From: Molossus alvarezi
Lineage: Eukaryota; Chordata; Mammalia; Chiroptera; Molossidae
DNA length: 64,000 nt
NCBI GenBank assembly: GCA_037176705.1
Contig: CM073908.1
Location: forward strand, 131,615,430 to 131,679,429
Direction of reading: 5' to 3'
Under the pieces are notes generated by a model. That model did not search any database and was not told the origin of the DNA. It was given only the letters and a program-made list of their open reading frames with translations. Made by a program: the position numbers and the translations under genes. Positions 23,195 through 34,577 of the stretch are shown in pieces; position 1 is the stretch's first letter, and each line of letters starts with the position of its first letter.

Positions 23195-24755
23195 AAAATT
23201 AAAGTAGAATGAAATTCCACTTCTACTAACTTGTAAGTAGCTCTGTGAGCTTCAGTCTAACAACTAAAGCCAAATCTAAACTGAGCTTGGCAGGAGAAAA
23301 TCTTGTTTCTAAACTATAGAGGGGTATGACAGTACAAAAGCCTACCGCTCCTGTGATCCAGCAAAGACCACTTGCCCTGGGACTATATTGTCTGACAACA
23401 AAATAGCCCTTCCTAGGTCAAATGAAGCTATTAAGACATTACCAGTATGTTTTTTGAAGATGAACACATCTTAAAAAGATAAAAATCTATTTAGGTTGTA
23501 ATATTGCCTGGAGCAAAGTAAGACTAGGCTGTTTCAGAGTTCCTAACCTCATGCAATGACCATCTTGCCAAATGGTAGTCTGCTTTCCAGTATGATAGCC
23601 CAGCAGCCACCCCAGAAATAAAAAGCCCGTAAGAAACCCAGTAAAGTATTCAGCTGCCATTTCAAACTTCTAAGGGGAAAATAGGTATGGCTGGCAGCAA
23701 ACCTAAATTTTGCAAAGACAAAAACCATTTGAGTTTATAAAATGAATCAATTGGATCTTTGACAACATCACTAAACTCTATCTTAATAAAGCAGAGATGT
23801 AATTACAAAAATTTATTTTGACAAGTTAGAAGATCTTAATATAAGCACAGAATTAACACCATCAAATCTCCCCACTTATAAATCATTAGTGAAAAAGATC
23901 TTAGACTATGAATAGAAAATAACAACTCTTTTAGATAGAATGTTTAATTTGTACATTTTCCACTTATCCTTTGCCAAGACACACAATAAGGAGAAAAGGA
24001 GGCACAGTGTAACATTGTAATTTTGAGACAGAAATTCAGAAGAACAATGAGAAGAAAAGGAGGTATCATGTGACAATTGAGTTCTTTCAATTGTCAACAC
24101 AACTACACCATGTGACGAGGCAGAAATGAAGAAAAACACACTAACTCGGACCAGGGCAAAAATGATTCTTGCTGTGAAAATTTGAATTGAAGAACAGTCC
24201 CAAGACTTTGCTCACTTACAAAGGAATGTAATAAAGAAAGCAAAGCAAACTAATAAAGTTCATTCATTCTGCTATCTAGCTGGTCTTCATGTAGGAGTTA
24301 TTTATAATTGCATATAAATATATTCTTTCAAAAATGCTTTGGAAAGCTTTGAAGGACTTTTAACATGGTCCTAAATTTTCAAAAATTTAACCAAAGTAAA
24401 TAATCTGTTAAACAAATCCAGCTGGATTCCATAAGTCTATTTATCCTCAAACTCAATACAATTTATGAACAACTGTGTAGATTCAATATCATTGAATCTG
24501 TACATAGGAAAAATCTTAATTGTAAGACATTTTTATTTGTCAAAAATCACAAATATTAATTTAAATAGAATATTTTAAAAATTGAATGTGTTCCTGGGAG
24601 AAGCAGAAAAATACAAGGAAGGAGATAAAACTACAGTGTTTAACTAAGAGAAACAGGAAACCAGGAACTAAGTTTGTGCACATAAAGATGGCAGACCAAA
24701 CTTCTAGACCCACTCTGTCAAAATTTTTGTAAGTTCTTAGAAATACTACTCTTCA
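23195..24755. other. Unassigned sequence with a hairpin-bearing inverted-repeat arm
   Basis: No gene is recognised. The arm at 24077-24097 pairs with 25047-25067 (21 bases, perfect). A local palindrome gacaattga/tcaattgtc lies at 24072-24094. The minus frame at 23906-24139 has no domain. Confidence 0.4.
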
Positions 24756-24760
24756 TTTCT

Positions 24761-24950
24761 TTTTATTAAATTTTTATTTATTGATTTTAGAGAGACAGAG
24801 AAAGGGAGAGAGAGAAAGAGACATTGATTTGTTTTTCCACTTATATATACACTCATTGGTTGATTCTTATATGTGCCCTGACTAGGGATCAAACCTGCAA
24901 CCTTGGTGTATCTGGATAACACTCTAATTAACTGAGCTACCTGGCCAGGG
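24761..24950 (-). mobile_element. Ves SINE, group B, diverged
   Basis: The antisense copy runs from a T-rich tail and attgattttagagagacaga to gagctacctggccaggg. It is older than its neighbours by divergence. Confidence 0.82.
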
Positions 24951-24954
24951 CCTC

Positions 24955-26145
24955 ACTGTCTATTTCAATTCTTCAGTTTCTTTATAATCATTTTATATTC
25001 ACCTATCATATACCATCTGATAACTTGGAAGAGAAAGGTTACAACTTTGACAATTGAAAGAACTCAACCCAAAATGCAACACAACTTAAAACACATTAAA
25101 GTTGAAATATATCACTGAGAAAAATTATCCTATAGATACCTTTTTTCTCAATATATTTGGGAAGGATATTCACTATCCACCCTATTGATTTTCGTCTCCG
25201 CTAGGAATTAGTTTTACAATATTTCTAACTTATTAATCCAATCAAAACACACCAGAATTTTAAAAATAACATTAGCACAAAATCACATTAAAAGTAACAA
25301 TTTTGTTCAACCAACAGATTATTTGTTTCCACTTCTATTTAGGTAGTTTATGGTACATGTGGAAGTCTGTACTGTATACAAGGATATGGATATGGATTGA
25401 TGTGTGTGCGACAAGATAAATGACAGATTTTTTTAAAAAACTTTACTCAGCAAGGCAGTAGAAAGTCCCTTAGTCCAAACCCAGTGTCCCTTTATGGCTG
25501 TTAGGAAACTTGAAAGAAATCATTATCACCTTCAGTGAAAACAGTGAGAACCATGTGAATATCAATCCTGATTTCCATCAAGCAGCACTGAGATCACAGG
25601 TTAGAAAGTGTTGAACTTATTTAGTGAACTGCATGGGTGACCATTAGGAGCTTAAGATGAAGCACTCAATGTCTATGATGGACAGAGTATAATAGTTGTG
25701 GGTGGTGTTAGTTAAATTCTGACATTTTTTCCACTATTGTCACCTGAATCAATACCTTTGAATCATGCTGAACCAAAAAGAAAAATTCCATACATTTTGA
25801 CAAAGAGTGACTCCTAGTGGCCTATCCTTTTTCTATCAACTGGTCACAAGCACACAAAATTTTAAAAACTCAGACATCTCAGCCTCCAACTAATACACAA
25901 ATTCAATCAATTCTTTCCTTGTGATGCATGTCAAATCTACCTTTCAATTTTCTCTTTCACTGCCAGCATTCTAGACAAAATAGTCTGTTTGGTTTCCTTA
26001 ATTATAACACTAACGCAGAAAAGTAAACATTTATTCCCCACGCATAGGTTTATCCTTATGCCATTCTCTGAGACTAAAATTTGTCCCAGGAAAATGTAAA
26101 TATTCAGTCCAATAAAACAGCATCAAACTTGGCTTGACCTCTTCT
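24955..26145. other. Unassigned sequence with the second inverted-repeat arm
   Basis: Contains the second arm of the 21-base inverted repeat at 25047-25067. No gene or RNA is recognised. Confidence 0.35.
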
Positions 26146-26149
26146 TTCC

Positions 26150-26440
26150 TTTGAGTCCTTGGTAACTGGATTCCCTTTACTGTTCCCTAATCATATTTTA
26201 TTACATTCTACCTCTTTTCCTGTAGCCTCTCTTCTAACTTCATTGAGTTTGCCAACAGCCAAGAGCCTGGTTCCTCAAAACACACCACCCCATTGAATGT
26301 AATTGCCCAGGCGTCTGCCTTCTCTGAAGTTCTTCAGCCTCCGCCAAGTACCAGTACCCATCTGCTTGATCTTGTAATTAGTTTGAAGTCTTCTCTAACA
26401 TGACCTCCCCCAGTTTCAGGTCCGTCTTTGTTTGACCTTA
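26150..26440 (+). mobile_element. L2-type LINE fragment, sense
   Basis: Reads as the opposite strand of the antisense L2 text at 13640. Landmarks are gccaagagcctggttcctca, gaagttcttcagcctccgcc and gtttgaagtcttctctaaca. It is decayed, with no coding capacity. Confidence 0.5.
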
Positions 26441-26467
26441 TAAAAAATAGCCCGATCTTATTCCCAT

Positions 26468-26640
26468 ATTCTTTTTTTATTTTAATTTTATTTTTTATTG
26501 TTGAAGTATTACAAATGTTCTCCTCTTTTTCCCCATTGACACCCTCCTTTCCGCTCCCTCCCCCTCCTGCTTTCCCCAACCTAATGTCTGTGTCGCTTGG
26601 TTGTGCATATATGCATACAAGTTCTTTGGTTTATATTCAA
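26468..26640 (-). mobile_element. Young L1 3' end, antisense
   Basis: The reverse complement of the young L1 3' UTR: T-rich tail reverse, ccccattgacaccctccttt, then atgcatacaagttctttggt. It aligns with 17860-17990 of the inverted L1. Only about 170 bp of 3' end were inserted. Confidence 0.85.
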
Positions 26641-26644
26641 AACA

Positions 26645-28430
26645 CTGACTTTGGCCTTAGCCTACAGATGTTCCCAGATCAATTAAATAACATATAGCAA
26701 TTAGTGATTGCTAAAAATGAATAATTAAAGAAAGCTGACATGTTTAAACAAATTGCTATCAGATAACAGAAAAAAACAGCAGTTTTCACTTTCCAGAATT
26801 CAATGATTAAAATCAATCAACCAAGTTCTTTCATTTATAAATGTCATAAATGTGCTAATTTTTACTTCAAAGTAAGTGCTTGAAACAATACTGCTAATTG
26901 AAAACTGAATATGTCAACACTTTCCATTGTATTTTATTATTTGAAACAATTTGTGTTTTATGTCAGACATAAATAAAACAATGAGAAACTTTTCTTTTCT
27001 AAGGTGATACTTGAAAATTACATAGAATTTAATGATGCCTGCAAGAATGCCTGTTGGAAAATTGCCCTCAAATACTATGAAAGTACTCTAATCTGACTCT
27101 TTAAGGTCTGTGTTGCTTGCATTTTCTTCTGAGTGGCAGAAATGGGAAGTCTCTAATAATTATCAAGGTTGATAGAAGACACTGTTAGTGCCAGGCTTTT
27201 TACAGCAGAGGGAGCATCATGTAGCTGCATTTTGTTATGAGCTTAGGTGGTAGCACTGCACAACAGAGAAACAGACGGACCACAGCCATATATCCATACT
27301 AGTTTAAGTAAAACTCTATACTTCAAATGATGTTTTTCCTAAAGGGTCAAGCACTTATTTTGACTTACAAATTCTACTTCCCCCCAAGAGTAACTGATGG
27401 CAGTTAAAGGAAATGATTCTGCATGTGTTTAAAACTTCAAATAGAGCCCTGATGAACACCCCATCTCTCAATACTCTTGCAATTAGCTGAATCCTCTGGC
27501 CAGTCAAGGCAGCCTGTTGCTGGTCCAGCATATTAGAGCTAGGGAGACAGATTCTGAGGAAATCATAACATTCAGCATGCTCTGAAGAGCTCCCTGTCCA
27601 AAATCAGGCCAAAGTCCTTCAGGGAAAGCCAAGAGTCAAAGCCAGGTAGACCAGAAAGAAGCATCAAGTCCAAGGAGAGAAGCAGGGTCCCAGAAGCAGA
27701 GATGGAGCCAAGAGTCAGATGCCAGATGGATTCTGGTGCTGATGGATGCAAACAAGACAGCTTTGGCACAACTGCCTTCCAAGAGGGCAAGATCAACATG
27801 GATACTAGAGCTCTTCCAATCGGCACCACTGATATTTGTAGAAAAAAAAAAGAAACAGAGGTTATTATAGCAGTATCTTCAAATATGAGACATTCCATTT
27901 AGATCACCACTTATGGAGAATGGGTTACTAACAGAAAAAAAAAATATTGTGCCTTCCAATAATGGAAGTGAGATTTTTTTTTAGAATTAAAGACAAATCA
28001 TTTACACAACACAATACAATCTACTTTACCCAGACTCTATTGACTAACATTTCCTGTTGACTGGCTCATCTACACATCCATAATGCAATTATAATGGAGG
28101 GTTATAAGAAAGACCCTCAGGCTTTACAGCATTCTGAAGTATTTTCTTAGTAACTGGTGAACGAATTATACATATTGTGAATGAGTTAGAAATCAACTCT
28201 AATCTATTTTTTTCTTAGTTGAGAAATTAACTTGAACATTTTAACTGCCTACTTATTATGTACAATTCAATGATAGATACAGTAGTTTTCTTAATCAGAG
28301 TATTTTATTAATCACACCAAGATCATGCCAGTAAACAGAAAGTTTTTTGATTAAAGAAAAATGTAAAGATAGCACCAAACATGAGGCATAATACTTTATA
28401 TCTCCTCTAAATTTATAAGATGAATACTTA
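26645..28430. other. Unassigned sequence including a 108-codon minus frame
   Basis: The minus frame at 27572-27898 overlaps a plus frame at 27702-27902. The translated text is leucine- and serine-rich and matches no family I know. The surrounding sequence (gaaagccaagagtcaaagcc) has the feel of a decayed LTR or internal ERV stretch, but I cannot assign it. No splice or promoter signal supports a gene. Confidence 0.35.
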
Positions 28431-28434
28431 CTTT

Positions 28435-28615
28435 GTTAAACATGTATTAAGTGTCAGGTACTAAGTATAAGGTTAATACTTAATATGCATTGCCTTTTTT
28501 AATCTAAACAAGCAGTCTGGTTTAATATTTACTATTATCATTTTACAGTTGGAAATTGCAGTTTAGAGGTGTTGAATAACTTGGGTCAGGTTCACACAAC
28601 CAATAAATAAAGGAC
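28435..28615 (-). mobile_element. MIR SINE
   Basis: Reverse complement of MIR: ttactattatcattttacag, then aataacttgggtcaggttca and caaccaataaataaagg. Well ordered but diverged. Confidence 0.65.
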
Positions 28616-28619
28616 CTAT

Positions 28620-29105
28620 CAGTCTTAATATATAGATAGACATAGGAGATACACATAGAAGAATAAAATGATAGAGAAAAATAAGTATTCCTGCTCACCC
28701 CTATAGTTTTGAAATGGCAAACTGCATCACACCCAATTTATAATTGAGAGACTAGGACTTAAATGAGATTTTTTGAAAGTTAGTGAGGGTAAATAATTGA
28801 AATAGAATTAGGTTGAACTATATGAAATTCCTAGTACTTTACATTTTGAACTACTAAAATGGTACTCCCACATGATTCAATCTAATATATTCTTCCTCAG
28901 AACACTTCAAATCACAATAATATTGCCTCTATATTAGAAGTCCTATTGACCATATTATGACTCCCTATGAAATTACTAATTTGGTATTGACATCTAAATG
29001 ATTCATTTGCACATGTACATAATATTAAAAACTATTTTAAATTTATAAAATATCAATTACTACAATTATTTATTAAAGTAGTACCTTAGTAACAGTGTTT
29101 AAAAT
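28620..29105. other. Unassigned AT-rich sequence
   Basis: No gene or clear repeat. A faint MIR-like trace may lie at about 28720-28850. Confidence 0.3.
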
Positions 29106-29121
29106 AACATTAACACTTTTT

Positions 29122-29377
29122 TTTTAATTTTTTTTTTATATCCTCACCCGAGGACATTTTTCCATTGTTTGTTCAGACAGAGTGGGAGGGAGAGAGAGGA
29201 AGAGAGAGAGAGAGAAACATTGACGTGAAAGGGACACATTGAGTGGCTGCCACCTGCACAACCCAACCAGGGCAGGGACAAACTGCAACCGAGGTACATG
29301 CCCTTAGCGGGAACCGAACCCGGGTCTCTCTGGACCACAGGTGGACATTCTAACCGCTGAGCCAAACTAGCCAGGAC
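29122..29377 (-). mobile_element. Ves SINE, group A, with perfect 16-bp target duplications
   Basis: Perfect duplications aacattaacacttttt lie at 29106-29121 and 29378-29393. The antisense copy carries an intact hairpin (tcctcacccgagga) and the head gagccaaactagccagg. Intact flanks suggest a fairly recent insertion. Confidence 0.95.
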
Positions 29378-29426
29378 AACATTAACACTTTTTATTCTAA
29401 ATTTTCATAGTATTCCCAAACCAATA

Positions 29427-29684
29427 CAATTGTCCCTCGCCACTTCCTGCTTCGACTTTCGCAGCTTCACTCTATAGTGGTTTTTTTCAAATATAGTATA
29501 GTATTTCTATAGTGGTTTTTTTTTCAAATATAGTATAGTATTTCGCGATAGAGTGAAGCTGTGAAAGTCGAAGCAGGAAGTGGCGAGTGTTGACTGTATA
29601 TAAATAAAGAATCCTACTTCACAGAAATTCATTTATTGCAGTAGAGTGTAAAACTGATTAACCGTGATAAACGAGGGCTAATTG
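29427..29684. mobile_element. Foldback Tigger-like MITE with TA flanks
   Basis: Inverted ends caattgtccctcg (29427-29439) and cgagggctaattg (29672-29684) agree at 11 of 13 positions. TA flanks it on both sides (29425-29426 and 29685-29686), as expected for a Tc1/mariner-type insertion. Inside, arms 29439-29475 and 29548-29584 are 37-base inverted repeats with one mismatch. The loop holds two tandem copies (29472-29506 and 29507-29543) of a 35-37 base unit containing caaatatagtatagtattt. No transposase is encoded, so it would need one in trans. Confidence 0.85.
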
Positions 29685-29689
29685 TACTT

Positions 29690-30675
29690 CATAAATCCCA
29701 GATCTCTGTGATGTGGGTAAGCTCTAGCAATCACTCTTGAACAACTTAGAACCTAAAACATAAAACATTTAAGCGGCTTTCTGCTGTCATTCAGTGAGTC
29801 AGCAGTGACAGTAACGACTTGAGTTATAGGACATTATTCATTCTTTGCCATAGACTCAACATCACAATGTCACATCAGGGGACATCATTTGTTTGGCTTC
29901 CATATAATAAATGATCCTCCAATACTATTCTATTGAGGCAAAAATATGAAAAATAATTCAGTTATTATAAGTAATGAGTGAACCAGATGAAAATGATAAC
30001 ACACTGGCAGTTCAGTTTGGCTCATCTTCATAGTGGCACCACAGCTGGTATTCAGCAACACCATTCTCTCTCTCACTGCAAAATTACTGCCACCTGCATG
30101 CAATAGCCCCGGCTCATTTCATTTACAATCTTTTATCTGGCTCGCTTCCATTTCAGACTTGGTCCACAGTCTCAAGTGAAATCTCTTGGTTCCATTAACA
30201 CTCACAAGTCATTTCACATTTGTGAACTGTAAACTCCCTGAAGTGTTTCATATTCTATTTGACCAATACTGCACTCTAAACTCAGTGCCTCATTAAATTT
30301 TAGTTGAATAAAAGAATCCCTAATTATGCAAAGAGGACCCAGAAATACTCAGATGCTAGCAGGACACAAGAGTTAGGGAAATAAATTTCTCTGGTGAAAT
30401 GCCTGATTAAGATCCTGAGAAAAGTGTCTCTTTATGGTGACTTCATCAGCATGAGTTTTACTGGTGGTAAGAGGTATTCACTAAGTAGAAAACGCTCCTG
30501 ATATGCATAAATTGCAGTTGCCCCAATTTAGTTAAATAATACCAGTCCTGAACAACAAGATTCAAATTTCAATTACCACAATATATTAACTGTGAGAAAT
30601 TGTTTAAAGTACAAACCAAGATGCTACCTCTTTAATTCACGGGTCATTCTGTTTTATATAATAATCAATGACAAA
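29690..30675. other. Unassigned sequence
   Basis: No gene, RNA or assignable repeat is recognised in about 1 kb. Confidence 0.35.
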
Positions 30676-30691
30676 TCAAGTCCTTTCTTTT

Positions 30692-30906
30692 TTTTTCTAA
30701 TATGTTTTTATTGATTTTTTAGAGAGAGAGGAAAGGACTGAGAGATGGAAACATTGAAGTAAGAAAGAAACAGCAATTGGCTGCTTCCTGCATGTCGCCC
30801 ACTGGGGATCAAGTCCACAACCCAAGCATGTGCCCCGACCAGGAACCAAACCAGGACCTCTCAGTCCATGGGATGATGCTCAATCCACTGAGCCACACTT
30901 GCCAGG
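30692..30906 (-). mobile_element. Ves SINE, group B
   Basis: The antisense copy runs from tttttattgattttttagag to gagccacacttgccagg. Flanking tcaagtcctttctt (30676-30689) and tcaagttccttctt (30908-30921) agree at 12 of 14 positions. Confidence 0.9.
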
Positions 30907-31038
30907 CTCAAGTTCCTTCTTTCCAAGTCTGTCAGTGATTAGTCACAGAGCATCTGTTATTTAGCTCACAGACAACAAAGTGTATATATAATTGTGTTGC
31001 CTCCCTGTTTCCCCATGATAAACACATGTAATGTTTTT

Positions 31039-31246
31039 CTTTTTCTTTATTGGTTTTAGAGAGATAGGAAGGGAGAGGGAGAGAGAGATAGAAACATCAA
31101 TGAGAGAGAAAATCGATTAGCCACCTCCTACATGCCCCCCACTGGGGATCTGGCCCACAACCTGGGCATGTGCCCCAACCAGGAATCAAACTGGTGACCT
31201 CTTGGTGCATGGGGGATGCTCAACTACTGAGCCACACTGGCTGGGC
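31039..31246 (-). mobile_element. Ves SINE, group B, with 16-bp target duplications
   Basis: Duplications cacatgtaatgttttt (31023-31038) and cacatgcaatgttttt (31247-31262) differ at one base. The element runs antisense from tttattggttttagagagat to gagccacactggctggg. Confidence 0.94.
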
Positions 31247-31264
31247 CACATGCAATGTTTTTTA

Positions 31265-31785
31265 AAAATGGATAATCCAAATAGAAAATTAGGCAACAAA
31301 ATGTAAGTGCAACAAAGAAACAGAAAGTGATAACTCTAGAAGTGAAATTCAAATAAAACATAAATGGGTTTATGGAAGAAACAGCTGAACATCACTACCA
31401 TTCAAGAGACTCTAGATATGAAGCCAGAGGAGTTTGGGGGAGTTAGTCATATAATTAAGAGAAATGGTTGTGACAAAAAAGGATGAAGCTATTCTATAGG
31501 AAGTGATGCCAACAAAAAAATCTTCACAAGAGTTCCACGGAACTCTTGGAAATATTTCATGTCATTGAATGAAATATTGGAAGTTTATCCAATCTTAGAA
31601 GGGAGTATGAGAATTCACTAAAACATAGAAAAGATTCTTGCATTGTTTTGTAATACTGTCAACAATAAACTTTTTAAAAAATGAATGTCAGCAATAGAGA
31701 AGAAATGACAGTTGAAGTCCTGATTTCTCATCTGATAGTCTAATTACTATCTACCATCAGTATGTTTTTCCAAATAAATAAATAT
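31265..31785. other. Unassigned sequence
   Basis: No gene or clear repeat. Local repetition of atgaaatattgg-type sequence near 31550-31590 is short. Confidence 0.3.
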
Positions 31786-31789
31786 TAGC

Positions 31790-32180
31790 ACAAATGATCT
31801 ACAATTACATGTGTTGACATGCATGGCTTATTAATACTATATTGACCAAAAGAATAACCACCAAGAAGAGTACATATTTTATTATTCTACTTTTATAGCA
31901 AAACTAATCTCTGTTGGTAAAAACCAGGATAGGGACATACTCAGGACTGTAGTTGCTCAAAGGGAAAACCATGATATCTTTGAGATGCTAATGTTCTATT
32001 TCTCGGCATGGGAGCTGGCTACACAGTTATGTAAGGTTGGGAAAGTTCCCCAACTTGTACATATAAGGTATGTTCATTTTTGTGCACGTATGTTTTACAT
32101 GAACAAACAGTTTAAAAATTGTTTTAAACCAACACTGTTTACCATAGAATAATAAAATAGAAATAAATAAAGTGTATGCT
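31790..32180 (+). mobile_element. Old L1 3' UTR (L1ME type)
   Basis: The order gaccaaaagaataaccacca, gctaatgttctatttctcgg, gagctggctacacagttatg and a terminal AATAAA-like tail fits an old L1ME 3' UTR. Strongly decayed. Confidence 0.65.
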
Positions 32181-33008
32181 AGACCTCTACACACAAAAAA
32201 ACTATATTACCAAGATAAAGATGATCTAAATAAATGAAGGACTACACCATGTTCATCAATTGGAACACTAAATATTGAAGAATGACAATACTCCTCCAAA
32301 ATAATCTATGTTCAACAAAATTTCCATTATAAAACTATCATCTGTGGAAATTAATAAACTTATTCTACACCTTAAATGGAAATGCAGAACACCGAGAAAA
32401 TCCTTGGGGAGTCAAACAAATTAAAGGAATTATTCCATTTGTTATCAAGACTTGTTATAAAGTTTTAGTAATTAACAGAGTGTGGTATTCTCCCAATGAT
32501 AGCCTATTAAGCAATAGAACATAACAGAAAGTATGTAAGAGACATACACATATATAGACACATGAGGTAAAACTGAAGAGCAGTAGGAAAGGGATCATCT
32601 TATAATAATAATTGACACTAAGTCAGTTAATTAAAGACATGGGTTGCATATCTAAATGTGAAAGATAAAGTAAATTTTAGAATGCATACTCAGTATCTTG
32701 CAAAGATGACTTAAGTGGACACATAAAACACTAACCATAAAGTAGTACATTAATAAATTGGACTAGTTTAAAATTAAGACATTCCATCAATAAAAAGACA
32801 TTAAGAAAGCAAAAACTTAAGGCATAGACTGGGAGAAAATGATTTTAAGGCACATAATTAACAAAGAGCTCATAACCATAACATATAATATATAAAAATA
32901 TACAGTATATAAATAACCTTTATTATAAAAAATAATTCCTACATATCAAAAGGATATAGTCCTAAAAGTCCTGATGTTAAAATAGAAAAGAGACATGCAC
33001 AGGCCCTT
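32180..33008 (+). mobile_element. Old L1 ORF2 fragment (5' part of an interrupted L1M)
   Basis: Decayed plus-strand ORF2 text: accatgttcatcaattggaa, caagacttgttataaagttt, cagagtgtggtattctccca, then agactgggagaaaatgattt. It matches the reverse transcriptase C-terminal region of an old L1M. The text stops near 33008, where a younger L1 begins, and resumes at 34578 with a gap in the old consensus. Confidence 0.7.
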
Positions 33009-33009
33009 T

Positions 33010-34327
33010 AAAAATGAAGATGCCAAAGGACCTCTTCGCAGAAAACTACAGGTCATTAAAAAGAGAAATAGAGGAAGATATAAAAAAGTGGAAGCATATA
33101 CCTTGTTCATGGATTGGAAGAATTAACATCAATAAAATGTCCATACAACCCAAAGCAATCTATAGATTCAATGCAATCCCCATGAAAATACCAATATCAT
33201 ATTTCACAGAACTAGATCAAATACTCCAAAAGTCTATATGAAACCAAAAAACACCCCAAATAGCCACAGAAATCTTGAAAAAGAAGGACAAACTAGGAGG
33301 AGTCACAATACTAGATATCAGGTTATACTACAAAGCCACTGTAATCAAAACAACTTGGTACTGGCACAAGAACAGGCATATAAATCAATGGAACAGAACA
33401 GAGAACCTGGAAATTGACCACAGTCATTATGCTCAATTAATATTTGACAAAGGTGGAGTAAAGATAGCCTCTTCAATAAATGGTGTTGCAAAAAGTGGAC
33501 AGCTACATGCAAAAAAAAATTAAGCTAGACCACCATCTTACACCATACATAAGAATAAACTCAAAATGGATAAAAGGCTTAAACGTGACTCATGAATCCA
33601 TAAAAATCCTAGAAAAAAATGTAGGCAACAAAATTTCAGACATCACATACAGCATAATTTTCACTGATACAATGCTTAAAGCAAGAGAAACAAAGGAAAA
33701 AATGAACACATGGGACTACATCAAACTGAAGTTTCTGCACAGCAAAAGAAAGAAGCATCAAAATGGAAAGGCAACCCACTATATGGGAGAGCATAATTGC
33801 CAATGATACATCAGATAAGGGGTTAATTTACAAAATATATAGAGTACTCATACAATTCAACAAAAGGAAGACAAAGAACCCAATTAAAAAATGGGCAGAG
33901 GACCTAAATAGACACCTCTCCAAACAGGACATACAAATGGCCGAGAGACATATGAACAGATGCTCAAAGTCACTAATCATGCAAATTAAAACAACTGTGA
34001 AGTATCACCTCACCTGTCAGAATGGCTGCCATCAACAAATCATCAAACAACAGGTGCTGGCGAGGGTGTGGAGAAAAGGGGACTCTAGTACACTGCTGGT
34101 GGGAATGCAGACTGGTGTAGCCACTATGGAAAACAATATGGTGTTTCCTCAAAAAATTAAAAATTGAATTGCCATTTGACCCAGTTATCCCACTTCTAGG
34201 ATTATACCCTAAGAAGCCTGAAACACCAATCAGAAAGAATAGATGTACCCTTATGTTCATAGCAGCACTACTCACAGTTGCTAAGATCTGGAAACAGCAA
34301 TAGATGAGTGGATAAAAAAGCTGTGGT
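33010..34327 (+). mobile_element. Young L1 ORF2 fragment, truncated at both ends and joined to Ves
   Basis: Collinear with about 50640-51957 of the full-length L1 here: it starts in the reverse transcriptase C-terminal region (cagaaaactacaggtcatta) and runs to agctgtggt. It lacks the last ORF2 codons and the whole 3' UTR and A-tail, which is unusual because L1 copies normally lose the 5' end. The frames at 33014-33241, 33275-33523, 33480-33806 and 33763-34167 are frameshifted pieces of one ORF2. The 3' edge abuts the first base of a full-length Ves SINE. Confidence 0.9.
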
Positions 34328-34328
34328 T

Positions 34329-34577
34329 GCCCTGGCTGGTGTTGCTCAGTGGTTAGAGTGTCGGCCTGCAGACCAGAGAGTCCCGGGTTTGGTTCCCGCT
34401 AAGGGCACGTACCTCAGTTGCAGTTTGTCCCCAGCCCTGGGCCCTGGTTGGGTCGTGCAGGTGGTGGCCACTTGATGTGTTCCTTTCACATCTCTCTCTC
34501 TCTCCCTCTCTCTCCCTCTCTTTCTCTCTCTTTGAACAAAAAGTGGAAAAATGTCCTTGGGTGAAGATAAAAAAAAG
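34329..34577 (+). mobile_element. Ves SINE, group A, fused to the L1 fragment
   Basis: Full-length from gccctggctggtgttgctca through the hairpin-like cttgggtgaag and a short A-tail, with A and B boxes visible. No target duplication is seen: left flank agctgtggt, right flank gtagtgttcat. The right flank is old L1M, not the young L1, so this is not a simple insertion into the young L1. Confidence 0.9.
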
